Shown: positions 15,123 through 23,794 of the stretch, piece by piece
How the letters are laid out: the number at the start of each line of letters is the position of its first letter
Numbering within the stretch: position 1 is the first letter of the stretch
From: Alistipes shahii WAL 8301
GTDB lineage: Bacteria; Bacteroidota; Bacteroidia; Bacteroidales; Rikenellaceae
Direction: 5' to 3'
Assembly: GCF_025145845.1 (NCBI RefSeq)
Contig: NZ_CP102253.1
Location: forward strand, 1,612,001-1,676,000
DNA length: 64,000 bases
Program-made: the position numbers and the translations under genes
Notes under the pieces: generated by a model
Seen by the model: the letters and a program-made list of their open reading frames with translations, nothing else
Told to the model about the DNA's origin: nothing
The model's database searches: none

Positions 15123-17104
15123 AACGCACCCTGCTGACCCTGCTCGCCGCCCTTGCCCTCCTGCCTGCGCTGGCCGACGAGGGCATGTGGCTCCCGAGCC
15201 TGATCTCCGAACGCATCGACGACATGCGTGCAAAAGGCTTCCGCCTCACGGCCGAAGACATCTACTCGATCAACAAGGCCTCGATGAAAGACGCCGTCGT
15301 ACTCTTCAACGGCGGCTGTACGGGCGAACTCATTTCGCCTGAAGGCCTGCTGCTCACCAACCACCACTGCGGCTACGACGCCATCCAAAAACATTCGACC
15401 GTCGAGCACGACTACCTGACCAACGGTTTCTGGGCCATGTCGCGGGCCGAGGAGCTGCCCAACGAAAAACTCTGGGTCCGCTTCCTCGTCCGCATGGAGG
15501 AGGTGACCGACCGGATCGCCGCGGGCGAGACGGCCGCGCAGATCGTCGAAAAAGCCAAGGCCGAAGGCACGGGCTACAAAGCCTCGGTCGAACAGATGTA
15601 CTACGGCAACCAGCAGTTCCTGTTCGTCTACGAGCAGTTCGACGACGTGCGCCTGGTGGCCGCGCCGCCCTCGTCGATCGGCAAGTTCGGCGGCGACACC
15701 GACAACTGGATCTGGCCCCGCCACACGGGCGATTTCTCGATGTTCCGCGTCTACGCTTCGAAGGACAACCGTCCGGCGGCCTACTCGCCCCAGAACGTCC
15801 CCTACCGTCCGAAAAAACACTTCAGCATATCCACGAAAGGGGTTAAAGAGGGCGATTTCACGATGATCTACGGTTTCCCGGGCAACACGCAGGAGTACAT
15901 CCTCTCCGACGCCGTGGCCTACATCGCCGAGCGTTCCGACCCGGCCAAGATCGCCGTCCGCACGGGCCGTCTCGACATCATCACCAAAGCGCAGGAGTCC
16001 GACCCCGCGCTGCGCATCCACTACGCCGCCAAGCACGCCTCGATCGCCAACGCCTGGAAAAAATGGCAGGGCGAAGCGCTGGGCATCGACCGCCGCGGAA
16101 CCGTCGCAGCGAAATTCGATTACGAGACGCAGTTCGGACTGTGGTCCGTGGGACGTCCCGAATACGCCGGCGTAGTGATGGGCCTGCGCGCCGAGTACGA
16201 CCGGATCATGGACGCCTATTTCGCTTACGAAATCACGCGCGAAACGCTCTCGACGCTGCCGGCAGCCTACACCCCCGAAGAACGGTCCGAAGAGTGCTTC
16301 GCCCGGCGCAAGTTCGCCGAGCAGGCGCTCTGGCGCCATGCGTTCCGCGAATACGGCCGTTGCCCGAAGGTTTACCGCACGCCCTCCTACGCCGAAGGCA
16401 TGGCCCGTTACAAATCGCCGGAAGCCTACGCCGACGCCCTTTTCGAGGCCGTATGGGAAGGCTCCGACAGCGTGGCCATGCAACCCGCAGTCAGACTGCG
16501 CGAGGAGACCAAACGCATGCTCGACCACATCTCGTGGATGCTGGGAACCAAGTCGCTGCGCAACCTCAACAGCAAAATCCTCAACGAACTTTATACTACT
16601 TATATAAAAGGGCTGCGCGAATGGGACCGCGAGCGGGCCTTCTATCCCGACGCCAACCTGACGCTCCGCGTGGCCTACGGCTCCGTGGCCGGATACGAGT
16701 ACGCCGACGGCGAATACCACAAACCGCAGACGACGCTCGACGGCATCATCGCCAAGGACAATCCCGAAATTTACGACTACGACATTCCGCAGTCGCTGCG
16801 CGACCTCTACGCATCGAAGAACTACGGCCGCTGGGGCACGGTGATCGACGGCCGCAGGACCGTGCCGGTCTGCTTCCTGGCGACGAACCACACCACGGGC
16901 GGCAATTCGGGATCGCCGGTGCTGAACGCCGGGGGCGAACTCATCGGCATCAATTTCGACCGCACGTGGCGTTCGACGATGAGCGACATCGCCTTCGACC
17001 CTGCGATCTGCCGCAACATCGCCGTGGACATCCGCTACGTGCTGTTCGTTGTGGACCGTGTCGGCGGAGCGGGCTACCTGCTCAAGGAGATGACGCTCAA
17101 ATAA
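15119..17104 (+). CDS. S46 peptidase, DPP11-like (Asp/Glu-specific dipeptidyl-peptidase)
   Basis: 661 residues with a short signal peptide ending PALA, then the S46 start DEGMWLP. The chymotrypsin-like triad is visible as NHHCGYD (His about 83), the Asp of RHTGDFSM and GGNSGSP (Ser597). The residue 18 positions after the catalytic Ser is Arg615. In Porphyromonas DPP11 the equivalent Arg673 binds the acidic P1 side chain, whereas DPP7 has Gly. This enzyme is therefore predicted to release dipeptides with Asp or Glu at P1 in the periplasm. A second S46 gene at 48284 has Gly at that place. Translation is coupled to maf. Confidence 0.93.
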   Translation: MKRTLLTLLAALALLPALADEGMWLPSLISERIDDMRAKGFRLTAEDIYSINKASMKDAVVLFNGGCTGELISPEGLLLTNHHCGYDAIQKHSTVEHDYLTNGFWAMSRAEELPNEKLWVRFLVRMEEVTDRIAAGETAAQIVEKAKAEGTGYKASVEQMYYGNQQFLFVYEQFDDVRLVAAPPSSIGKFGGDTDNWIWPRHTGDFSMFRVYASKDNRPAAYSPQNVPYRPKKHFSISTKGVKEGDFTMIYGFPGNTQEYILSDAVAYIAERSDPAKIAVRTGRLDIITKAQESDPALRIHYAAKHASIANAWKKWQGEALGIDRRGTVAAKFDYETQFGLWSVGRPEYAGVVMGLRAEYDRIMDAYFAYEITRETLSTLPAAYTPEERSEECFARRKFAEQALWRHAFREYGRCPKVYRTPSYAEGMARYKSPEAYADALFEAVWEGSDSVAMQPAVRLREETKRMLDHISWMLGTKSLRNLNSKILNELYTTYIKGLREWDRERAFYPDANLTLRVAYGSVAGYEYADGEYHKPQTTLDGIIAKDNPEIYDYDIPQSLRDLYASKNYGRWGTVIDGRRTVPVCFLATNHTTGGNSGSPVLNAGGELIGINFDRTWRSTMSDIAFDPAICRNIAVDIRYVLFVVDRVGGAGYLLKEMTLK

Positions 17105-17175
17105 AGCATTCCGGGACCGCCGCAGAACGACCCGGGCGGTCCCCATGCAAATTTTGTCGTTTTTTCCGCAAAAAT

Positions 17176-17206
17176 TTTGCGAATCGCAAAATAGTGCCTA
17201 TATTTG
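17176..17206 (+). promoter_or_regulatory. Promoter of tRNA-Leu
   Basis: TTTG at 17176-17179, 19 bases, then TATATTTG at 17199-17206: both elements of the Bacteroidetes housekeeping promoter at good spacing, 30 bases before the mature tRNA. Confidence 0.8.
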
Positions 17207-17236
17207 CACTCCCGAAAGTTGATTCGGGAGAGCAAT

Positions 17237-17322
17237 GCCCAGGTGGTGAAATTGGTAGACACGCTACTTTGAGGGGGTAGTGAACAATTACGTTCGTGCA
17301 AGTTCGAGTCTTGTCCTGGGCA
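17237..17322 (+). tRNA. tRNA-Leu (anticodon GAG)
   Basis: An 86-base cloverleaf with a long variable arm, as expected of a class II leucine tRNA. The acceptor stem GCCCAGG pairs with CCTGGGC (17315-17321), with discriminator base A. The anticodon stem CTACT/GGTAG encloses TTGAGGG with anticodon GAG. The T-arm GTTCGAGTC is present. The CCA end is not encoded. It reads CUC/CUU codons and has G37, the substrate base of TrmD. Confidence 0.97.
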
Positions 17323-17331
17323 CACGAAAAC

Positions 17332-17367
17332 AAAACCGCAGCTGATTGTCAATCGGCTGCGGTTTTT
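17332..17367 (+). terminator. Terminator after tRNA-Leu
   Basis: AAACCGCAGC and GCTGCGGTTT form a 10-bp stem with a loop of about 13 bases, followed by T residues. The stretch 17368-17529 that follows holds no gene or clear element. Confidence 0.85.
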
Positions 17368-17529
17368 CATTTTCGTTTTGTTCGCCCCCCCACTTGCACC
17401 GCTCGTCACATTGACAGCAAGGCCCCATCCCCGGCCGGCGCCCGGGCAACAAGGGCCAGCGCATAGCGATTCACGCCGCAAGGGCGCATGAGATCGAATC
17501 GCACGCACATCGTTTCAGTCTGAAGGTTC

Positions 17530-18312
17530 TTACGCGTGCGACTTCTTCGAGACGAACAGCGCGAGGATGAACGACAGGGCCGAGGCTGCGATCCAGAAGA
17601 CGATCGCCGTGTCGAGGGGGTCGAGGATGATGACGTCCTTCCGGGCCTGCGCCTGCAAACACCCCGTATGGAGCGTCACCACGGCGAAATTCTCCCGGGC
17701 GTAGGATTGCAGGTTGAACGACGTTCCCAGCACCGTATAGTTGTTGTTGGCGCTGTGGATGATGAACGGACAGTTTTTGTCGGGCGAAATGGTGAAAAAC
17801 GCCTCGCCGTCGAACTCGATCTCGCGCGTCGCCTTCCCGAATCCCGGGTCCACGGTGAGCGTCGCCTCGGAATTCATGCAGACCTTCGACCCGTCGGGCA
17901 GCACGATGTCGAGCCTCTCGCCGCACGCCGTGCGGTATTCCAAGGGCTGTGCGGCGCTGATCTCCGCCCCGGCCCCGGCTTCGGACGCGACATCGGGGGT
18001 GCGCTGCCAGAACCACACGGCGCAAACGCCCGCCGCAACCACGGCGGCCGCCGCCACATAGCGCAGGAACCGACTCCGGCGCCGTCCGGCGACCTCGGGG
18101 ACAGCGAACAGGATCTTGTTGCGGGCTGCGAAACGCGCCCATTCCCGCTCCGCCTTGGCCGACGCGGGCAGCTCCCGTCTGGCGAGACACTCCCTGAAAT
18201 AAGCCCGGTTTTCATCCGACTCCTCCAGCCATCCCGCCAACATACCGGCCTCCTCCTTACTCAAAGCGTTGCTCCGGTACGAATTGATCAGTCTGTCTAT
18301 CTCTTTCTGCAT
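17530..18312 (-). CDS. Orphan FecR-type anti-sigma protein, C-terminally abnormal
   Basis: 260 residues from ATG 18312. There is a cytoplasmic helical N-terminus (1-75), a membrane segment (about 83-102) and a periplasmic FecR domain (about 128-220, with ERLDIVLPDGSKVCMNSEATL). Normal FecR proteins continue with a signalling/DUF4974 domain of about 80 residues. Here the sequence turns after QAQARKDVIIL into a second hydrophobic segment (about 233-254) and a basic tail. No ECF sigma gene lies upstream and no SusC/TonB gene downstream; the neighbours are a GNAT gene on the other strand and the tRNA. It may be a decayed regulator whose C-terminus was replaced by foreign sequence. Confidence 0.75.
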   Translation of the reverse strand: MQKEIDRLINSYRSNALSKEEAGMLAGWLEESDENRAYFRECLARRELPASAKAEREWARFAARNKILFAVPEVAGRRRSRFLRYVAAAAVVAAGVCAVWFWQRTPDVASEAGAGAEISAAQPLEYRTACGERLDIVLPDGSKVCMNSEATLTVDPGFGKATREIEFDGEAFFTISPDKNCPFIIHSANNNYTVLGTSFNLQSYARENFAVVTLHTGCLQAQARKDVIILDPLDTAIVFWIAASALSFILALFVSKKSHA

Positions 18313-18556
18313 ATCATTTACACAAAACAGATTTTTTCTCTTTGTCTTCACCCGATAGACACGCCTTTTCCGGATACCGACCCCCGCCGTGCGATTTTTT
18401 TTCGGAGCGTCCCTTTCCGCCCCCCCCGGAAACCGGAAATCCCCGGGCCGAAGCTCCGGGGATTTTTCCGCTCCCGGCAAACGGGCAGGGCGCCGCAGAA
18501 GCGGCTGCGGCTCGTTCGGGCAGTCGTGAAAATTGGGTTTTATGCGAAATTTGCCG

Positions 18557-18563
18557 TATCTTG
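18557..18563 (+). promoter_or_regulatory. -7-like element before the GNAT gene
   Basis: TATCTTG, a shortened form of TAnnTTTG, ends 16 bases before the ATG at 18580. The same shortened form precedes the barrel gene at 56940. The 18313-18556 interval otherwise holds only the upstream region of the FecR gene. Confidence 0.4.
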
Positions 18564-18579
18564 CCGAAAATTGGAAACC

Positions 18580-19143
18580 ATGACACAGCAACTGCGATTC
18601 ATACCGTTCAAATCACGCTCGGACAAGGGCTGGGCCGAAGCATGGGCGCTTTACGAAGCCTCCTTCCCCGACTGCGAACGCTGGGACGGCACGGGTTACG
18701 ACCGCGCTTTCGGCGACCCGCATTTCGAGGCCGACGGCATCTGGCGCGGCGACGAGTTCATCGGCATCCTCTTCCACTGGAACGCCGGGGATTACCGCTA
18801 CGTCGAGCATCTGGCCGTCTCGCCCCGCCTGCGGGGACAGAACATGGGTTCAAAAGCCCTCGCGGCCTTTTGCCAAGGGCGGCGCGTCATTCTGGAAATC
18901 GACCCGCCGGAGGATGAAATCTCGGTCCGCCGCCAGCATTTCTACCAGCGGCTGGGTTTCGTCGCCAATCCCTACGCGTACATCCACCCCTCGTTCCGGC
19001 GGCCGTTCCATCCCCACCGGCTGGTGCTGATGAGCTATCCCGAGGCCCTTACATACGAAGAGGCCCGCGGTTTCGCGGACTTCATTCGGGAACGGGTGCT
19101 CCGCTACTCCGAGCACGAGAATCCGGAGCTGCCGAGACTGTAA
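18580..19143 (+). CDS. GNAT-family N-acetyltransferase
   Basis: 187 residues from ATG 18580. The open frame continues upstream for hundreds of codons as antisense of FecR and is not used. The central strand-helix EHLAVSPRLRGQNMGSKAL contains the acetyl-CoA pyrophosphate loop (R/Q-x-x-G-x-G/A), and HFYQRLGFVANPYAYIHP is a typical GNAT C-terminal segment. The acyl acceptor is unknown. The gene is monocistronic, convergent with yeiH at 9 bases and divergent from FecR. Confidence 0.9.
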   Translation: MTQQLRFIPFKSRSDKGWAEAWALYEASFPDCERWDGTGYDRAFGDPHFEADGIWRGDEFIGILFHWNAGDYRYVEHLAVSPRLRGQNMGSKALAAFCQGRRVILEIDPPEDEISVRRQHFYQRLGFVANPYAYIHPSFRRPFHPHRLVLMSYPEALTYEEARGFADFIRERVLRYSEHENPELPRL

Positions 19144-19151
19144 AGCGGTCG

Positions 19152-20222
19152 CTACAACATGCCGACCACGTATTTCGTGACGAAGTAACCGCCCGCCACC
19201 AGCCAGACGTAGAGCAGGCCGGCCAGCACGAAAGGCCTGGCCCCCGCCTGCCTGAATTTGTCGAGGCTCGTTTCGGTCCCCAGCGCCGTCATGGCCATCG
19301 TCAGCATGAAGGTATCGACGTACTCGATGGTCCCGTTGAGCGGAATTTCCCGGACCGTCTCCACCCCGCAAAGGCTTTGCAGCAGCGAATTGAGACCGAT
19401 GATCCCGATGAACCCGAAGGCGAACCACGGCACGGCGATCCTGCGTTTTCCCGTTTCGCCCCCGGATTCCTTCCGGCGGCCCGCCAGCACGAAGCCCATG
19501 ATCACGAGCACGGGCGCGAGCAGCATGACGCGGATCATCTTGGTGATGGTGGCCGTTCCGGCGATCCCCAGCGCATCGGTGGGGTCCATCGCGTTGCCCG
19601 CCCCGGCCACGTGGGCCACCTCGTGCAGCGTGCTGCCCGTGTAGACGGCCACTTCCGTGTCGGTCATCCCGTTGAGCATGCCCGTGCGGTACATGACCGG
19701 ATAGAGAAACATCGAGAGGGTTCCGAAAATGACGACCGTGGAGACGGCGATGGCGGTTTTGTACCCCTCGCACTTCACCACCGGCTCGGCCCCCAGCACA
19801 GCCGCCGCGCCGCAGATGGCGCTGCCCGTCGAAGTCATCAGCGCCGTGTCGCGATCGATCTTCAGCAGGCGGCCCAGCAGAACGCCCCCCAGAATGGTGA
19901 CCGTCACGACGATCAGGTCCACGACGACGGCCGGCACGCCCACGGCCGCCACCTGGGCCAGCGTCAGGCGGAACCCGTAGAGGACGATGCCCCAGCGCAG
20001 CACCTGCTTCGTGCAGAACCGGATGCCCGGGACCCAGGTTTCGGGCAGCCGGTTGCGCAGGCTGTTGGCGTAGAGCATGCCCAGCACGATGCCGACGATC
20101 AGGGGGCTGAACGAGAGCCGTCTGACAACGGGGATTTCGGCGATGTAAAATGCCGCGAACGAAAACAGCGCGATCAGGAGAATTCCGTGCAGGGTGTTCG
20201 CCCTGTTACCTTTTTCCAACAT
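19152..20222 (-). CDS. yeiH: YeiH/UPF0324 family membrane protein (putative sulfate exporter)
   Basis: 356 residues, almost entirely hydrophobic segments, about ten transmembrane helices. The family motifs GIVLGMLYANSL, GSAICGAAAVLGAEP and the HEVAHVAGAG helix are present. UPF0324/YeiH proteins are annotated as putative sulfur-compound or sulfate exporters, with limited direct evidence. The LysR gene directly upstream on the same strand mirrors the yeiE-yeiH pairing of enterobacteria and supports the assignment. A perfect palindrome at 20311-20327 in the 146-base spacer is a good operator candidate. Confidence 0.9.
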   Translation of the reverse strand: MLEKGNRANTLHGILLIALFSFAAFYIAEIPVVRRLSFSPLIVGIVLGMLYANSLRNRLPETWVPGIRFCTKQVLRWGIVLYGFRLTLAQVAAVGVPAVVVDLIVVTVTILGGVLLGRLLKIDRDTALMTSTGSAICGAAAVLGAEPVVKCEGYKTAIAVSTVVIFGTLSMFLYPVMYRTGMLNGMTDTEVAVYTGSTLHEVAHVAGAGNAMDPTDALGIAGTATITKMIRVMLLAPVLVIMGFVLAGRRKESGGETGKRRIAVPWFAFGFIGIIGLNSLLQSLCGVETVREIPLNGTIEYVDTFMLTMAMTALGTETSLDKFRQAGARPFVLAGLLYVWLVAGGYFVTKYVVGML

Positions 20223-20310
20223 ATCCTTGCAATTTTAATGACGACCGATAACTTTTGCTTCATTGCGACGGCAAAGGTCGCATCTTTTATCGGGATACGA
20301 AACAAGATTT

Positions 20311-20327
20311 GGTTATCCGGGATAACC
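20311..20327. promoter_or_regulatory. LysR-type operator candidate (T-N11-A palindrome)
   Basis: GGTTATCCGGGATAACC is a perfect 8-bp inverted repeat around a single G. It contains a T-N11-A box (20313-20325), the LysR-family recognition pattern. It lies 89 bases before the yeiH start and 42 bases after the lysR stop. Confidence 0.7.
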
Positions 20328-20368
20328 TGAAGTTATGACGCAGGGATAAGGAAACCGGGGGCCGGCAA

Positions 20369-21256
20369 TCAGAAATCCGCCCGGGCGAAGTCGATGAACC
20401 GCCGCGCCAGACGCGCAGGTTCGGCTTCGGCATGCACGAAAACGAAATCGCGGGAGAGCGTCAGCCCCTCGATGTCGACGATCCGCAGCGCGCCGCTGCG
20501 CAGTTCATCCACCACCGAAATCACCGATACGATGGCCATGGCGTCGCTGTTGCGGACGAAGGCCTTGATCCCCTCGGTCGACCCGAGGCGCATCGTCACA
20601 TCGAACTGCGAGAGACGGATGCCTCTGGCCGCAAGGGCCGCGGCGATCACTTCGAGCGTCCCCGAGCCGCTTTCGCGCAACACCAGCGGGATGCGCGGCA
20701 GCTCCTCGGGCGTCACCGTCTCCCGGCGGGCGTATTTCCCGCCCGGACGGGCCACCAGCACCAGTTCGTCGGGCCTGAAAAGCGTGTAGTGCAGCCCCTG
20801 CCGGCGGCTGAGGCTCTCGACCAGCCCCAGATCCACGGCATGTTCGCCCAACGCCTGCTCGACCTCGGCGCTGTTGCCCGACGACATCGAGACCCGCACC
20901 CCGGGAAAGCGCGCCGTGAAGTGCGCCAGAATCGGCGGAAGGAGGTACTGCGCGATGGTCGTGCTGGCCCCGAGGCGGAGTTCGCCCCCGGTCTGGTCGG
21001 CGCAGAGGCTCATCTCGTATTCGAGGCGGCGGTAGTCGTCGAGAAGCCGCCCGGCCGCCTCCAGCATCGTACGCCCCGCATCGGTCAGCTCCAGATGGCT
21101 GCCGCGGCGGGTGAAAAGCTGCACCTTATAACGGGATTCCAGCTCGCCGACATGCTTGCTGACGGCGGGCTGCGAAATGTAGAGTTGTTCGGCGGCCCGG
21201 GTGAAACTCAACGTCCGGGCCGCGGCGATAAAGACCTTGAGGCGGAAATCGTCCAT
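20369..21256 (-). CDS. LysR-family regulator next to yeiH (YeiE-like)
   Basis: 295 residues. An N-terminal winged helix-turn-helix spans about 1-60 (LSFTRAAEQLYISQPAVSKHVGELE), followed by a two-lobed effector-binding domain. LGLVESL and the RESGSGT loop in the ligand cleft resemble the CysB/CysL/YeiE branch, which responds to sulfur compounds. It is probably the activator of yeiH just downstream, binding the palindrome between them. The gene begins 6 bases after the nrnA stop and is probably transcribed from the nrnA promoter, an unusual arrangement for a LysR gene, which is more often divergent from its target. Confidence 0.92.
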   Translation of the reverse strand: MDDFRLKVFIAAARTLSFTRAAEQLYISQPAVSKHVGELESRYKVQLFTRRGSHLELTDAGRTMLEAAGRLLDDYRRLEYEMSLCADQTGGELRLGASTTIAQYLLPPILAHFTARFPGVRVSMSSGNSAEVEQALGEHAVDLGLVESLSRRQGLHYTLFRPDELVLVARPGGKYARRETVTPEELPRIPLVLRESGSGTLEVIAAALAARGIRLSQFDVTMRLGSTEGIKAFVRNSDAMAIVSVISVVDELRSGALRIVDIEGLTLSRDFVFVHAEAEPARLARRFIDFARADF

Positions 21257-21262
21257 AAGGCG

Positions 21263-22294
21263 TCAGCCCAGATGCCCTTCGTCGGCGAACTCCCTGACCG
21301 AACGGACGTAGTGGTCGATGGTCTCCTGCATCGAGACGAACGACTTGCCCCCCGCGGCGTTCTTGTGGCCGCCGCCGCTGAAATACTTCCGGGCGAAGAG
21401 GTTGACGTCGACGTCGCCCCGCGAGCGCAGCGACACGCGGATGAATTTGCGGTGGGCGAGAAACATGGCCGACATCTTGACCTTTTTGATCGTGAGGGCG
21501 TAGTTGACGAATCCCTCGCTGTCGCCCTGCTGAAACTGAAAGCGGCGCATCTCGTTCTCCAGCAAGGACATGTAGGCCACCGTCCCGTCCTGGATCACCT
21601 CCATCTTGCGGTTGATGGCATAGCCGAACAGCCGCGCGCGGCCCTCGGTATAGGCGTTGTAGACGCTGTTGTGAATGTCGGGGATCGAGATGCCCTTCTC
21701 GACCAGCACGGCCACGGCGCGGAACAGCTCCGGGGTGAGGAACGAGAAGGCGAAATTGCCCGTGTCGGTCATCATGCCCACGTAGAGCGACTCGGCCATG
21801 CGGCGTGTGATAGCCCCGGCGCCGCACATCGCCTCGACGATGCTGTACACCAGAAAACACGTGCTCGACGAATCGGGGTGCGAGAACATCAGGTCGAAGC
21901 CCTCGTCGGGCGAGAGGTGATGGTCGATCAGCACGCGGCGGGCCGTGGTGTTGGCCTCGATGGTGTCGCTGAGGATTTCGAGCCGCGAAACGGCGTTGAA
22001 ATCGAGGCAGAAAATCATGTCGGCCTCCGCGATGGCGCGCCGTGCGCGCCCTTCGGTGTCGGTCTTGAAGATCACCACCTCGTCGATCCCGGGCATCCAG
22101 TCGAGGAAATAGGGATATTTATTGGGCACGACGCAGGTCACCGCATGTCCCATCGTACGCAGGACCTCGGCCCATGCGAGCGACGATCCGACGGCGTCGC
22201 CGTCGGGGTTGGTGTGGGAGACGACGACGATGCGCTGCCCGGGTCGGGCGAGCATCTCCCGCAGACGTTCGATATGTTCTTTCGATAACTTCAT
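21263..22294 (-). CDS. nrnA: Bifunctional oligoribonuclease/PAP phosphatase
   Basis: 343 residues. The DHH-domain motifs are present: SHTNPDGDAVGS (26-37), CLDFN (Asp about 98) and IDHH (124-126). A DHHA1 domain with GGGHKNAAGG sits near 310. NrnA degrades short RNA oligomers and dephosphorylates 3'-phosphoadenosine 5'-phosphate in the cytosol. PAP arises from sulfate assimilation, so the link with the adjacent LysR-YeiH sulfur pair is functionally plausible, though this is inference. It has its own promoter and lysR follows 6 bases downstream. Confidence 0.94.
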   Translation of the reverse strand: MKLSKEHIERLREMLARPGQRIVVVSHTNPDGDAVGSSLAWAEVLRTMGHAVTCVVPNKYPYFLDWMPGIDEVVIFKTDTEGRARRAIAEADMIFCLDFNAVSRLEILSDTIEANTTARRVLIDHHLSPDEGFDLMFSHPDSSSTCFLVYSIVEAMCGAGAITRRMAESLYVGMMTDTGNFAFSFLTPELFRAVAVLVEKGISIPDIHNSVYNAYTEGRARLFGYAINRKMEVIQDGTVAYMSLLENEMRRFQFQQGDSEGFVNYALTIKKVKMSAMFLAHRKFIRVSLRSRGDVDVNLFARKYFSGGGHKNAAGGKSFVSMQETIDHYVRSVREFADEGHLG

Positions 22295-22322
22295 TCGGGT
22301 TGGTCCGCATTGGTGGACCCGA

Positions 22323-22330
22323 CAAAGATA
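22323..22330 (-). promoter_or_regulatory. nrnA promoter -7 element
   Basis: CAAAGATA reads TATCTTTG on the minus strand, 28 bases before the nrnA ATG. CAAC (GTTG on the minus strand) at 22350 gives a near-match -33 element at 19-base spacing. Confidence 0.6.
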
Positions 22331-22358
22331 GAAAAAAACAGGCGATAAACCAACCGGC

Positions 22359-23135
22359 CTACCGGATATTCAGCAGCACGAGGTTGTCGAGCACGGTTCG
22401 CTGGGCCGTACGCTGGAGATATTCGGCCTGCTCGGCCGGAAGCTCCGCGGTAAAGGCCGTCTGGTAGGGACGCTGGAGGATCGTCGTGAAAATGACGTTG
22501 GCAGCCAGATAGCTGCCCGGAACCGCGGGATGGTAGCAGTCGGGCCGGTAGAGGATGCAGTCGGGACGCTCGCTGCGCACCGCGCGCCACGCCATGCCCA
22601 CCGGAGCGCACCATGCGCCGTTGTCGTAGGCCATTTCGAGGTAGCTGGTCTTCAGCCGCTCCTGCATCCCCTCGTATCCGTTCGAAAGCGGGTATTCGGC
22701 CACGGGCTTGCGGTTGCCGTACTTGTGCCCCCAGGTCATGTAGAAGATCACCCGGGCGTCGGGCGACGCGGCATGCACCAGACTGTCGAGCGTCCGGGCC
22801 GCGGGATAGACCTCGCGGGCCACCTGTCCGGTCGGCATCGCGGGAGCCGTGCTCTGCTCCTGCAGGACGACGTAATCCCAGCCGCCGTCGGCAATGGCCT
22901 GCAACAGCTTCTTGTTTTTCAGGTGTCCCGAGAAGCGTTCGCCGCCCTTGAGAAAGCGCGTGCAGGAGAGTTTTACCTTTTGGGTCGAGGCGATCTTCTG
23001 CACCATGCCGGGCAAATCGTTGCAATAGGAGAAACTGTTGCCGACCCACAGCACCCGCAGGGAATCCTGCGGCGTTTGGGCCATGCCGCCCAGAGGCAGC
23101 AGAATCAGCAAAAGGCGGAAAGCGAGTTTCATCAT
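22359..23135 (-). CDS. Exported SGNH-fold protein, DUF4886 family
   Basis: 258 residues with a signal peptide ending GGMAQ. VLWVGNSFSYCNDLP carries the block-I Ser of SGNH hydrolases, VLQEQS fits a later block, and DCYHPAVPGSYLAA provides the block-V Asp/His pair. This pattern matches DUF4886, a Bacteroidetes family of secreted GDSL/SGNH-like esterases of unknown substrate (probably glycan de-esterification). The start overlaps the nth stop by four bases (ATGA), so it is the last gene of the pcrA-GT2-nth-DUF4886 run, although it has no obvious functional tie to DNA repair. Confidence 0.88.
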   Translation of the reverse strand: MMKLAFRLLLILLPLGGMAQTPQDSLRVLWVGNSFSYCNDLPGMVQKIASTQKVKLSCTRFLKGGERFSGHLKNKKLLQAIADGGWDYVVLQEQSTAPAMPTGQVAREVYPAARTLDSLVHAASPDARVIFYMTWGHKYGNRKPVAEYPLSNGYEGMQERLKTSYLEMAYDNGAWCAPVGMAWRAVRSERPDCILYRPDCYHPAVPGSYLAANVIFTTILQRPYQTAFTAELPAEQAEYLQRTAQRTVLDNLVLLNIR

Positions 23136-23794
23136 ATCTTCAAGGTTTTAGGTTGGCGGTGATCGGAGGCGTATTTGCGGCACCAGGTCGCAATGCCGCA
23201 TTCGTCGCATTTGGGGGCACGGGCCACGCAGACGTAACGCCCGTGGAGGATCAGCCAGTGGTGGGCCAGAGGCAGCAGATGGCCGGGAATGTTCTTTTCG
23301 AGGGTCAGCTCCGTCTGCAACGGGGTTTTCGAACGGGTTGTCAGCCCGATGCGCTCCGAGACGCGGAAAACGTGCGTGTCGACCGGCATCACCTCCTTCT
23401 GCCACAGCACAGCCCCCAGCACGTTGGCCGTCTTGCGGCCCACGCCGGGCAGACGCTGCATCTGCTCCAGGTCGCTCGGGACTTCGCCGCCGAACTCCTC
23501 GCAGAGCATCCGGGCCATTCCCGCGAGGTTTCTGGCCTTGTTGTTCGGGTAGGAGATGCTCCGGATGTAGGGATAAATCTCCTCGGCCGTGGCGCGGGCC
23601 ATGTGGTACGGCGTGGGAAAGGCTTCGAACAGCGCCGGGGTGGTCATGTTGACCCGTTTGTCGGTGCACTGCGCCGAGAGGATCACCGCCACCAGCAGCT
23701 GATAAGGGTCCGAGTAGTGCAGTTCGCTTTCGGCCACGGGCATATGCTCCGAAAACCAGGCGATTACGCCGTCATAACGTTGTTTGGTCGTCAT
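23132..23794 (-). CDS. nth: Endonuclease III
   Basis: 220 residues with the helix-hairpin-helix LPGVGRKTANV (catalytic Lys121), Asp139 in VDTHVFRVS, and a C-terminal 4Fe-4S cluster C-x6-C-x2-C-x5-C (Cys189, 196, 199, 205). It is a DNA glycosylase/AP lyase removing oxidised pyrimidines in base-excision repair. It overlaps the preceding GT2 gene stop and the following DUF4886 start by four bases each, which implies coupled translation. Confidence 0.96.
   Translation of the reverse strand: MTTKQRYDGVIAWFSEHMPVAESELHYSDPYQLLVAVILSAQCTDKRVNMTTPALFEAFPTPYHMARATAEEIYPYIRSISYPNNKARNLAGMARMLCEEFGGEVPSDLEQMQRLPGVGRKTANVLGAVLWQKEVMPVDTHVFRVSERIGLTTRSKTPLQTELTLEKNIPGHLLPLAHHWLILHGRYVCVARAPKCDECGIATWCRKYASDHRQPKTLKI

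Noticed and set aside
17323..17529. Additional tRNA or small RNA after tRNA-Leu
   Set aside because: After the terminator there is only GC-rich sequence with no cloverleaf, and the stretch leads into the 3' end of the FecR gene.
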